A DNA stretch of 30,647 nt, from positions 1 to 30,647 of the forward strand of contig JAYMTF010000756.1 of assembly GCA_036897485.1 (NCBI GenBank). Direction: 5' to 3'. Position 1 is the stretch's first letter, and each line of letters starts with the position of its first letter. Shown here piece by piece: positions 11,701 through 19,899 of this stretch. The DNA comes from Pelargonium nanum. Lineage: Eukaryota; Streptophyta; Magnoliopsida; Geraniales; Geraniaceae. The notes under the pieces were generated by a model. That model saw only the letters and a program-made list of their open reading frames with translations. It made no database searches and had not been told where the DNA came from. The translations under genes and the position numbers were made by a program.

Positions 11701-11775
11701 CTTTGGACCGCCCTTACCCCTCAGGGAGGGGGCATGGCCGGCAGCGGAGGCGGAGTGGGCTTTCAGTTTCCCTGA
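5757..11775 (+). CDS. CSLD4: Cellulose synthase-like D protein, CSLD4 type (six exons)
   Basis: A processive GT2 glycosyltransferase of the Golgi or plasma membrane that makes beta-1,4-glycan for tip-growing walls; the Arabidopsis CSLD4 protein acts in pollen tubes. My exons are 5757-6193, 6476-6853, 7554-8358, 8999-9403, 10134-10471 and 10809-11775. All introns are GT-AG, and joining keeps one frame of 1110 codons (1109 aa; Arabidopsis CSLD4 is about the same length). N-terminal RING-like zinc finger: Cys 122, 127, 143, 145, 150, 153, 164 and 167. Membrane segments are at about 273-290 and 298-317, then a C-terminal cluster from about 879. Catalytic motifs are DDG at 396-398, DCD at 612-614, TED at 807-809 and QVLRW at 847-851. 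The N-terminus ([17 protein letters not shown]) and the C-terminal GFQFP match CSLD4 rather than CSLD1, 2, 3 or 5. The start is ATG 5757; an in-frame ATG at 5733 adds eight residues absent from the family. Introns 2, 3 and 5 carry MITEs. Odd residues are C594, F611 and P830. Confidence 0.95.
6271..6322. repeat. 19-bp direct repeat in CSLD4 intron 1
   Basis: TATGTCACGTCAAACAACA occurs at 6271-6289 and again at 6304-6322, 33 bp apart and identical. It lies directly before the 40-bp palindrome, so the two may be parts of one small inserted element. Confidence 0.85.
6334..6373. repeat. Perfect 40-bp palindrome in CSLD4 intron 1
   Basis: The left half is TCTTTCACAGCAACGTACTA at 6334-6353, and 6354-6373 is its exact reverse complement, with no spacer and no mismatch. 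In RNA it could form a 16-18 bp hairpin with a minimal loop. It sits about 100 bp before the 3' splice site of the 282-bp intron. It may be two fused terminal inverted repeats left by a DNA transposon; no tRNA or miRNA signature is evident. Confidence 0.9.
7247..7448. mobile_element. Stowaway-like MITE in CSLD4 intron 2
   Basis: The left terminus is TACTCCCTCCATCTTAAAAT, and the right terminus (CATTTTGAGACGAAGGGAGTA) is its near reverse complement. TA lies at each end, as expected for a Tc1/mariner-class Stowaway element. At 202 bp with no coding capacity it is non-autonomous. Its interior is the reverse complement of that of the intron 3 element (7315-7350 against 8491-8526), so the two are the same family inserted in opposite orientation. 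Confidence 0.85.
7451..7520. repeat. 20-bp direct repeat beside the intron 2 MITE
   Basis: ATTTATTTTGAAACAGAGT occurs at 7451-7469 and again at 7501-7519, 50 bp apart. The second copy is just before the polypyrimidine tract and 3' splice site of intron 2. It looks like a local duplication; no function is indicated. Confidence 0.8.
8368..8591. mobile_element. Stowaway-like MITE in CSLD4 intron 3
   Basis: It begins TACTCCCTCCGTA at 8368, only 9 bp after the exon 3 splice donor. It ends in GGACACTCATTTTGTGATAG followed by a decayed GATGAAGTA terminus. The interior matches the intron 2 element in reverse complement. The right terminus has more mismatches, so this copy looks older or less constrained. 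Confidence 0.8.
9421..9787. repeat. Dispersed 'ACACGACACGAA' repeat in CSLD4 intron 4
   Basis: Most of intron 4 is a repeat rich in GGGTCGTGT, CAACCCG and ACACGACACGAA. Its right edge is AACACGACACGAACACGAATTGTCACCCC, whose reverse complement begins GGGGTGACAATTCGTG, reminiscent of hAT-type termini. Its left part has GTGACACGACACGAATTC. I could not pair clean inverted termini or a target duplication, so the class is tentative. Diverged relatives appear near 3700-3800 and 17420-17640. Confidence 0.5.
10618..10712. mobile_element. Truncated Stowaway-like MITE in CSLD4 intron 5
   Basis: It begins TACACCCTCCGTCTTAAAAT and continues with ATATGCATGAATT, a short AT-rich part and AAGTTAGTTGGAAT, matching the left half of the intron 3 element in the same order. 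No right terminus is seen, so it is a partial copy. Boundaries on the right are approximate. Confidence 0.65.
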
Positions 11776-13047
11776 AACAGCAAAGTATGTATGTATGCGT
11801 ATTCTGTCTTGTTAAGTAATGTTGTAAGCGAACGAGATTGTACTTTGTTTTGAAATTCATTTGCTACATTTTTTTGTTGAATTTTTATGTACGCTCTCAA
11901 CTGTTCAAAGGTATAAAGTTTAACTCATGTGCTTATTGTTCTTCATTTTACGTACACAGATATAAGTAACAAGAAGAAGAGTAGTTTGTCTACATATATC
12001 AATTGACAACAATTATGCTTATTTTTGTGTTGAGTTTGTATGGCTTGCTAGACGAATCTTACATGTAGAAATTTTTTCGTTAAAATAGTACATAACTAAC
12101 TTTCAAAATATCAATTCCAAATTTCAGCAGTTTAAGAGTGCATAAAGAAGCATTTGTTGTACTAAGTATAGACCATTTGTTGTGTTATGTATAATCCACA
12201 TTCTTGAACTTGACTATGACTTCATTGGTAAGCATGGGTTGAACAAGCATAACATACTTAAAAATATTTTACTCATTGTTCAAATGTTAATCTCAATTTG
12301 AAACTCGTTCGAGTTATTCTACATCTTGCTTGCTTTTAACGTCATCAATTACCATTTTACTTTTAAATTTGATGTTTACTACAGGTAGATCGACTATTCA
12401 TATTAGTTTTATTAGTTCTAAATTTTATTTGTCATTTGTTGTTGAAAGTTATCTTTTTTATTACGGGTTGTAAGTTTTGATTGAGTAAGATGATTTTAAA
12501 GAGAGCAAGAGCCGGTTTTGTTGTTCTATTAACGACAATTAGCCGTTCGCATGAACATTCAACATACGCGTATCAGGTTACTCATAGTAGGGTATTTAGT
12601 TCTTATCAGGCATGTTTGTAATCGAGTTTATAATTCGCTATAGATTTCAATGAAATTAATAATTCATTAAAAAAAACACTTGAGGAAGAAAGAAGCTCAC
12701 TATTGTATTACATAACATGATGTGCTATAACAATTTCACCAATCAAACAAGATCTCAATGAAGGAACCAAAGCATTGTTCACTAAATTCCTACAAATGCT
12801 CATTTCCCCATGATTTCCTCTCCTTAAGTAACCTAATGTTAAAGCTCACTAACAAGATTTAGAACAAGAGCAACACACTTCTAATCTATTCGAATCGACA
12901 TGGAAGTGCGTTGGAAAGCATTTATAACTAAAATACGAGCCTCCCCTCAAACCCTAATCTCCCTTCAGGCTCGATTAAAGTGACAAATCATCCTAAACCC
13001 TATGTGTCAGAAGCGACGAGAAGTACACATAAGTGTGAATTGGATTC
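11776..13047. other. Convergent intergenic region, two 3'UTRs
   Basis: This space separates the convergent CSLD4-type and FRS9-type genes. About the first 200-250 bp are probably the CSLD4 3'UTR, and about the last 300 bp the FRS9-type 3'UTR on the minus strand. The middle is AT-rich and unremarkable; a short imperfect repeat of CATTTGTTGT occurs near 12150-12190. No ORF of interest is present. Confidence 0.5.
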
Positions 13048-15581
13048 TCACTCCTTCAAGCTAAGCTTCGCGTTCTGAACTTTTACTGATAGCTTCAACT
13101 TTTGTTCCTCCATGTCTTTCAAAACAGCTAGCAAATTTGCTCGATATACTTCACATCGCTGATTTGTGTTTTCCAACTCGGCTGTCAGTTCACGTATTTT
13201 CTTTGCCTTTTCATCCTGAGGCCAAAATAACATAGGCATGAGAAAAAGAAAAGAAGAAAGTCTATACAGTGACCGAAATTGCCACCACAAAAGCAATCAC
13301 ATTCAATTAACAATACGGGAAATGCAATTCACAGGCTCAGCTGTTTCACAATGAGTTGTATTTCTCATTAGCTTAGGTGTTACACTACCCTATCTAACAA
13401 ATCAATCGAGAAAGAACAGAGGATTGCCGTTGTCTGACTGCTAACATATGTAATTTTCAGAGGATGGATTCCAATTTCCAGAGCCATCTCGTAACATGTA
13501 ATCTTATATGATTGACTTCAGTTTCCAGAACCCACGTGTATTATGAGCTTAATTATATTCTCAATACGCATAATCTTAACAAACAACACCAATCAAGAGG
13601 GGATCACTGCAAGAGGATCTGGGAATAGATGGAGATACCATCCCCTGCTAAAGACTCAACTATGACTTTGGAGGTAGCTAGATAAATTTGAATCAATCAG
13701 TACAATGGCCTTCTCACATTCTTGTAGATAAAAGAGCACAACAAATGACTACCTCATACTTTCGTACCAACAACTTTATGAAAGCACGAAAACCCAAAGT
13801 TTTAGATTCTACAGTAGTTCCTACTGACAAATTCCACCAAGTAAACCTAACATTTTGAAGGCAGCAAAATTCCAGAAAGCAGAGAAAGATACTGTCATCG
13901 ACCATACATGGAACTTAGAAGAAAAACATAGCAAATTTCTTAACCATAAATGTAAAGTGGGAAGAAGAAGCGGGGGCATTGAAGTCTACTGTCCTATTAT
14001 TGGAAACCAGTGGTTAACTAATATGATTCATTACAGCAATACCTGAAACTAAAGTAAAAATAAGATAAAAATATATATAGAAAGGAGAAGGTGAGAACTG
14101 ACCGCAGATTGATGTGTTACCATTTGGTTTTCTTGAGCTGTATGCAGCTCTTGATTACCATTGGCCAGAGCATTGCCCTGCGTGGCTCCAGGACCTTGAG
14201 TTTTTGCTGCAGCAAGCTTCTTAGCAGCATCTTGTAATGCATCCAGTGCCACATTATATACATGAATAGATTTTGCCCCTTCTTCTACATATTTGATTGC
14301 CTCCTGACGAAGATTGTTGTACCGAACAGTTAGAGATTCACGGCAGCTGTTCGGCACTTCAGAAGCACGTTCATCCAGCACAGCTCCACTTTTAGCATTT
14401 CTTGTCCATCGTTTCAAAACATATTGAGAAGGAAGTGTAAGAACATTTTTTGCTCTGAAAACTGCTAATATGTGCCTACAAATAATTCCAGAATATTCAA
14501 ACTTCTGGCAGCTGCAGTTAGCTTTCATCTCAAACACATTGAAGCTGACAGTGTGTGCTTTGTGATCTTCCCCAAATTTGGCTACCCGATAAGTGGTTAT
14601 GGTCCCTGAGTCTTCAATCTTTGTTGCTGGATTAGCTAGGGTCTCAAACAACTCCTCTTGGAATTTCATGAATACTCTCCTTGTATAAAGGTTGGCAGCT
14701 TGTTTCTCTGTGGGAGATGGGGTCTTTAGAACGGGTGTTACATGAGTGGTATCATAATCCGCTTTCAACTCCTTGTCATGCCAACTTGCTACAGCTTTCT
14801 CATACTGTTTAATCAACATCTGTAGAGTGGTTGATGCATTCACAAACCCATCAAAGTATGAGCTTGTACATTCACTTCCCTCAGTTATAGACATTTCCCC
14901 AAAAAAGGTGTCCCGCATGTACACTGGAACCCACTGTTGACGAATATTATATATTGATTGAAGCCAGTCATTGTCCATGACATAGTATCTTCCAATAAGT
15001 GATTCCCAACATGACTCAAACTCAGCAATTGTTTCAGTCTCGTTTATGCACTTCTTAAACTCAGCTTCAAACGTGGGATGTGATTGATATAGATGAGCCA
15101 ATTTGTCCTGGGTTTCTCGAAATATGCCACTCTTGCAGAAACGATGACGAGTTCCCGGAAGGACTTGTGCAACAGCCACCTGCAGGAGCCGATCTGGGTC
15201 AGTTGTGATTGAGACAGGAAGGTGTCCAGACATTGCATGAAGCCAGGTTTGGAAGAGCCATATGAATGAGGATTCAGATTCATTAGGAAGTAAAGCACAG
15301 CCAAACAATACTGGCTGCCCATGATGATTTAGTCCGGTAAATGAGGCAAATGGCACCCTAAACCGATTTGACCTGTAAGTTGTGTCCAATACAACAGTAT
15401 CTCCAAAATAGGTATAGTTCAGTCTCGATGTTGCATCAGCCCAAAATAAATTTCTGCTTGATTGATCACTATCACCCTGAACTGCATAGAAAAAAGAAGG
15501 ATTTTCTCCCTGCATTCGCTTCAGATATTCCAATATGTGCGGACCCCCACCCCCGAGGGTCCTCTGTTTGCTGGCACTCAT
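13048..15581 (-). CDS. FRS9: FAR1-related sequence protein, FRS9 type (two exons)
   Basis: A nuclear protein derived from a domesticated Mutator-like transposase; the FHY3/FAR1 relatives regulate light-responsive transcription. My exons on the minus strand are 15581-14103 and 13215-13048, joined in frame across a GTCAGT...CAG intron of 887 bp, giving 548 aa (Arabidopsis FRS9 is about 545). Transposase-like core at about 57-190: the DTTYR aspartate (D66), TTDPD (128-130). SWIM zinc finger: C356-x-C358-x9-C368-x-H370. The second exon encodes a charged, probable coiled-coil tail (residues 494-548). The N-terminal FAR1 DNA-binding zinc-finger domain is missing, as in FRS9. The CxxH position of the MULE core reads CKSG, losing the His. 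The start is the first Met before LGGGGPHIL; the frame stays open upstream, but a probable 3' splice site lies 8 nt before it. Closest alternative: FRS5 or FRS3, judged less likely because of the tail and length. Confidence 0.92.
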
Positions 15582-16841
15582 GTCACTACTAAAATTAGCT
15601 GCATCAGAAGAATAAAAAATAAACACTAAAATAATTGCCTTATACTTATGGGCAAAACTGTCACAGGAAGCAAGCCAGAAAATGTAAAGCATCAATGAAA
15701 AACATTAAGCTAACAAAGACATCCGAACTCTACCCAAAAGCTGTAACCAAAAAGAAAGGTATTGCTACTCTCAAGCATTCTATTTCAAAAGGCACAATTC
15801 AAATTACCATAAAAGTTCATTTCAGTTGTCTATATCTGGTAGAAAGTATGTTTAAATGGTCATCCAAATCTACAAAACTATGTTACAGTACGGCTCTAAC
15901 ACGGCCAATAAAAAGCATGCATCTGCTCAAATAAATAAAAATAAATCATTTGATTCCATGAATAGAAAACAAAAAAATATATATTTATTTTCAATTGGTC
16001 ATAAATGGTTAATGCGGTAAACAAAGTAACACTACCTTTCTTGAAAGCTTAACAAAAATGGTTCACCATTAGCGATTCTCTCCCAAAATCTGGAGCAATT
16101 ATTTAGTAAGCACTTAAACACTTCAAAAACATGGAGGGCACTATCGAACACAGAACAGTCAAATACATGAGTACATGTCCTAATTTATTAATTTTAGATA
16201 ATAAAAAGAATAAATACAATAACAACAAAGAAGGATAAATTTCAAGTAACACTGACGCACTTGGAGTGTACTTGTGCTTTTATACAAATAATCAAGCATT
16301 TTGGTCTAACAGCTAGTGATCACTCTCTTTTTGCCTTGTTTGTTATTGAATCTAACTTAATGCACATCACACATTTGACTACATATACAATATTTATTTT
16401 AAATTAAACATTTGATGTATCTCAACAAGTCTTGTCCTATATTATTCTGAAAATCCAATAATTGATAGGAAAAAAAAAACTAGCAGTTGCAGTATTGGCA
16501 TGAATTTGGAGCTGGCACTCAAAAATCAATTCCAAGTCTATAATTTCAAAATTTCCTCTCATAAACCCTAATTCTACCATCAACAAGTCTTGTCCTATAT
16601 TGTTCTGAAAATCAAATAACTGGATAGATAGCTACTGAATTTCAAAAAAAAAAAAAAAACAACTAGCAGCTGCAGTATTAGCAATAATATGTTGGCAAGT
16701 CAAAAATCAGTTTTCAAAGTCTATAATTCTCAAAATTCCTCTCATAAACCCTAATTCTACCATGAACAGTTTACCAAACACACATCAGAAAATGGCGAAA
16801 ACTGTATATGAATTACTTTTTAAATTACAAAAAAAACTGAC
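15582..16841 (-). other. Probable 5'UTR intron of the FRS9-type gene
   Basis: A minus-strand donor (AG|GTCAGT, cut between 16842 and 16841) and an acceptor (TTTTAG, with the exon resuming at 15588) would remove this stretch and leave a few leader bases before ATG 15581. No missing FAR1 DNA-binding exon can be found in it: it is AT-rich with no coherent frame. Transcript ends and splicing are inferred, not proven. The frames on the plus strand (15368-15934) are not coding. Confidence 0.45.
16423..16763. repeat. Tandem duplication of about 160-180 bp in the FRS9 leader intron
   Basis: Two copies start at CAACAAGTCTTGTCC (16423 and 16581). Both contain TATT(A/G)TTCTGAAAATC, a poly-A run, CTAGCAG(T/C)TGCAGTATT, TCTATAATT and CTCTCATAAACCCTAATTCTACCAT. 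The second copy is longer because its A-run has expanded and a few bases were added. Local duplication is certain; no function is indicated. Confidence 0.85.
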
Positions 16842-17015
16842 CTAAACAGTGTTGTTTCAGTTTCAGGCTGCGATCGGAGCTCTGAAATGGAAGATTCTCC
16901 GATTTCGATTCCGAATATTCCGGCGACAATGGAGGGCTTGTGCTCTCAGTTTCAGCTTTCTTCTTCGGATTTTGGAGTATATTGTTCGTTGATTTTGCGA
17001 TGCTCAGAAAATGAT
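16842..17015 (-). other. Probable noncoding first exon of the FRS9-type gene
   Basis: The minus strand ends in a good donor (TTTAG|GTCAGT at 16842/16841), is moderately GC-rich and lies just downstream of the TGGGCY promoter boxes. An open frame runs through it (its Met is at 17109, inside the promoter boxes), but it shows no known domain and would not join the FRS9 frame in an obvious way, so I treat it as leader. The 5' end is approximate. Confidence 0.5.
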
Positions 17016-17034
17016 GAGCTTTGTTTCTGCTAAT

Positions 17035-17102
17035 TGGGCCTAGGCCCGTGGAAAAGCCCAATAATAATATACCACCATAAGCCCAATTTAGCCTTTCGGG
17101 CC
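17035..17102 (-). promoter_or_regulatory. Cluster of TGGGCY (site II) boxes, FRS9 promoter
   Basis: In gene orientation TGGGCT occurs at 17085-17080 and 17060-17055, and GGCCCA at 17040-17035, with a further GGCCCG at the distal end. Clusters of TGGGCY (site II, bound by TCP factors) are typical of constitutive and proliferation-linked plant promoters. The spacing to the probable first exon (about 20-70 bp) fits a core-proximal position. Transcription start is not mapped. Confidence 0.6.
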
Positions 17103-17419
17103 GCTCCAAAAAACTCGTGCATTCGTATTTTGTAACTTTTTATCAATTCTAACATATCTCACTTAGTACCAAAAGATGTTAAAACTAGAGAAAAGTTGCT
17201 CGACAAAAGCACGTGTGTCGGGACGGGGATCTCATTCCCAACTCCTCACCGTTCTCGATCTCATTTATTTATCCAATAAATAGTATGGATGGGAAAATCC
17301 GATCCTCGAACAGAGTGGAAAGGAAGGTTCATAAATTCTTGTATGATAATATAAATGGGAATGATATTTTAAAATCCGCTTCAAACTCGCGCTATTGTCA
17401 TTCCTAGTTATACAGGATA

Positions 17420-17640
17420 ATTTTTAGACAATCATATAACATGTCAATTCGTATTTGTGTTGAAGTTATAGTGTTATGTTAAATTGGTCAATATGAGCCG
17501 ACCCATTTATGAGCAAATTGACACGACATAACACAATTAATTCGATTAAATAGTTGGGTTCAAAACTACACGATTGTTTTGACACGTTTAAATAAAAGGG
17601 TTTATCTTGACCAAACACGATATGTTATAATTGAACTATA
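17420..17640. repeat. Diverged 'CACGAC' dispersed repeat
   Basis: It contains GTCAATTCGTATTTGTGTTG, GACACGACATAACACAATTAATTCG, TTGACACGTTTAAAT and ACCAAACACGATATG, a composition and motif order like the CSLD4 intron 4 repeat (9421-9787). No clean termini are visible; boundaries are approximate. Confidence 0.4.
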
Positions 17641-17688
17641 TAATTTAGTGAAAATTTCACATTACTCCTCTTAGGTTGACACCAAAAT

Positions 17689-17762
17689 TATATAACCCCT
17701 TAACTATATTTTTATTTCATCTAACTATATAACCCCTGAACTATATTTTTATTTCATCTAAC
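17689..17762. repeat. 37-bp tandem repeat, two copies
   Basis: TATATAACCCCT starts at 17689 and 17726, followed in both by (T/G)AACTATATTTTTATTTCATCTAAC; the two copies differ at one or two bases. It lies just left of the LINE insertion. Confidence 0.85.
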
Positions 17763-17802
17763 CACCTTCATGTTATAATAGACCAAATAGTACGTTAAAC
17801 TA

Positions 17803-18301
17803 AATTTAACACAGACGCGGCAAGTTTTGCTGGCTCGGACATATCTGGTTCGGGGTGGGTTGTTCGAGATTGGGAAGGGGCTGTGCGCGGAGGTGGGAGA
17901 CGTGCTTGGCAAGGCTTGATGGAACCACGAATGGCTGAAGCATTAACTGTTCGTGAAGCGGTTCGCTGGGTATGGGACCGAGGCTGGCGGGATCTAATAG
18001 TTGAATTGGATGCTCGTGAAGTGGTCAATGCAATCCAGACTGGAGGGGAGGGTGACACCAGTGCCTTCGGTTTGATTATCGTTGATATAAGCTGTTTAGC
18101 TACCCAGTTTAATTTCATTAGTTTTAATTTTATTTACCGGTCTGCGAACCGAGTTGCTGATGCTTTAACTAGGTCCTCAGAATCTTCGTTAGACCTTTTA
18201 GCTTGGGAAGGACCATCCGGTCCAACTCTTATTGATGATTTGGTACTGTCAGATTTGATTAATTAATACAATTTGAGGTTTCTTCAAAGAAAAAAAAATA
18301 A
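17803..18301 (+). mobile_element. 5'-truncated LINE (non-LTR retrotransposon) copy
   Basis: The insert is bounded by a perfect 12-bp direct repeat, TACGTTAAACTA, at 17791-17802 and 18302-18313. It ends in an A-rich tail (AAAGAAAAAAAAATA) right before the second copy. It contains the C-terminal RNase H domain of a LINE ORF2 followed by a short 3'UTR of about 35 bp. Together these show target-primed reverse transcription with strong 5' truncation. The host site is the AT-rich intergenic region between the FRS9-type and MTERF6-type genes. Confidence 0.92.
17805..18266 (+). pseudogene. RNase H (RVT_3-type) fragment of the LINE ORF2
   Basis: The frame opens within two bases of the insertion junction with no start codon and reads to a TAA at 18264-18266. 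RNase H landmarks: NTDAA near the start (first catalytic Asp), SGWVVRDWEGA, AEALTVREAV (Glu), IVELDAREVVNAI (Asp), and RSANRVADALTR (usually His, here Asp). The frame has no stop or frameshift despite lacking the rest of ORF2, so the insertion is probably recent. It should not be annotated as a host RNase H gene. Confidence 0.88.
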
Positions 18302-18394
18302 TACGTTAAACTATCCCTAAATATTTTTGCTTCATTCTCATGTTGACAATCTTGATCATCAAAAGATTCAACATTTAGAAATTCCAGCAACCGA

Positions 18395-18543
18395 TTTTTT
18401 TTTTTTTTTGGTGTAAACCACCGGTTTAATCCGGTTAAGGCTCCTCTCCCCTCCTCTTGGATGTGTTTAGTGGGGATCGAGTCTGAGAACTCTTCCTACA
18501 ATTTTAGTCTGCGTTTTCAACTGAGCCACAACTCATTGGTTCT
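18395..18543 (-). mobile_element. tRNA-derived SINE (minus strand)
   Basis: On the minus strand there is a box A-like GTGGCTCAGTTGA (18529-18517) and a box B-like GACTCGATCCC (18483-18473), about 35 bp apart, then a 3' A-tail of about 15 (the T-run 18395-18409). The flanks share GCAACCGA at 18387-18394 and 18544-18551, a short target duplication. This is the expected structure of a plant Pol III-type SINE. The internal part is diverged, and the family name is unknown to me. Confidence 0.82.
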
Positions 18544-18551
18544 GCAACCGA

Positions 18552-19899
18552 ATTTTCGAAACATCATAAAAAATAATCAATTCAAATCATGTTCAGCTTT
18601 AAAATTTTCATAAAACCATTAATTTTTGCTAATAGGTATGCACTACGTAGCTTGTCCTTGATCATAGAAGATTGTTCAGTGCCAATGTCCAACACCTTAA
18701 ATTTTGTTCATTTTAAGTCTCAAAATTTGATATTTTTCAACCCTTAGTTGCTAAAATATAACTTCGATGAGTTGAATTTTCTGTCATTCAAATTTTGAGG
18801 TATAAGTGGTCAAAAATCGAGGTCTTGGGTTCTACCGATGAAGTCGATTAGTTGTGATATCATTGATTATAATTTATGAGATTAACCGTACAATTTAATA
18901 TACAATATGTCACGTAAACTGACAAGTAAAAAAAATTTGGAACAAATAATGCTATACGCCATTTTATCTCTGCATCAGAACTGTTCAGCATAAGCTGATA
19001 ATGTGTAGGCCATTCCTGAAAGTAACATCTCAGCTGTTTCACTAACAAGTCAATAGAGTGCAACACTATTTGTTTTTATTTATAAGCAAGCGTAATAACC
19101 GAGGCTCGAATCTGATATCTCAAGAGAAGAAAGCGCCTTAAGCAACACTATTATCAATATTTACCAATAGATCATGTAACAAGTCAATTTACCATAGCAT
19201 ATATTTCCAAGCTTTGAAGTTAAAAACATAAGATATTGAGCAAAAATGAGATAAGGTTAATGTTCCATCTTTGATTGTACTTTAGGGTTAGCGTTTCGAT
19301 TATAAATTTGGTTCAGATACTGGAATGAGAATGATATTCTCATTGTTCATGTTTGTGCGATGAATTTTTATTCATGAAAATGACTATGGAATGAGAATCT
19401 CGTTCTCATTCTCATTCCCGTTTCAAGTTTTTTATAATCCAAATGCTACCTAAGACTGAGCACAAACTCAATCAAAAGCGCAAAAGGGTTTAGGGGCCTA
19501 ATCGAAAGGGCTAGGTGCGCACCTGAAGAATACGAGGCACAATGTGAAAAAGTAAAGGGTTAAAATTATAAAGATAACTCCAAGAAGACGAAGAAACAAT
19601 ACAAAAGAAATAACGGCAAAAAAAAAAAAAAAAAAACGGGTTGTCAAGTGTATTAGAGGAGAAGAAATTTAGCTTCATAGAGACAAAGACAGTTTGTCTT
19701 TAAATTGTACCTGCTAATTGCTAAATATTCAAACAGCTCAAGTTACATATAACTCAAGTTTCTACTCCCGGAACCATATCCAATTTCAATTCTCTTTGAA
19801 CATCAAGGACATTAACTTCAAAAACAAGATTAAACTAGGCTACAATTACAAAAAACTTGAAAGATGAGAAAACGATGCAACTACATTACAGCAAACACT
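18552..19899. other. AT-rich intergenic region with MITE-like element
   Basis: No gene is seen. Apart from the MITE-like element at about 19288-19453 the stretch contains a CCGAGGCTCGAATCTG segment at about 19098-19114 that looks like a box B remnant, and an A-run near 19616-19637. The last part (about 19700-19899) is probably the 3'UTR of the MTERF6-type gene on the minus strand. Confidence 0.45.
19288..19453. mobile_element. MITE-like element with imperfect inverted ends
   Basis: The left part (GTTTCGATTATAAATTTGG, then GGAATGAGAATGA at 19322-19334) is inversely repeated at the right end (TCTCATTCTCATTCC at 19404-19418, then TTATAATCCAAATGC). A TTA (19288-19290) and TAA (19451-19453) context at the edges would suit a Harbinger-type 3-bp target duplication. 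Mismatches are many, so the classification is provisional. Confidence 0.45.

Noticed and set aside
13048-15581. FRS9-type gene as an active Mutator-like transposon
   Set aside because: No terminal inverted repeats or target duplication surround it, the CxxH position is broken, and it matches a conserved domesticated host gene with its intron.
16825-17109. 94-codon minus-strand open frame as a separate gene or FRS9 N-terminus
   Set aside because: It starts inside the TGGGCY promoter cluster, has no FAR1 domain and is better read as a leader exon with a splice donor.
17883-18266. Host RNase H gene
   Set aside because: The frame starts at an insertion junction without ATG and is flanked by a target duplication and A-tail; it is a LINE fragment.
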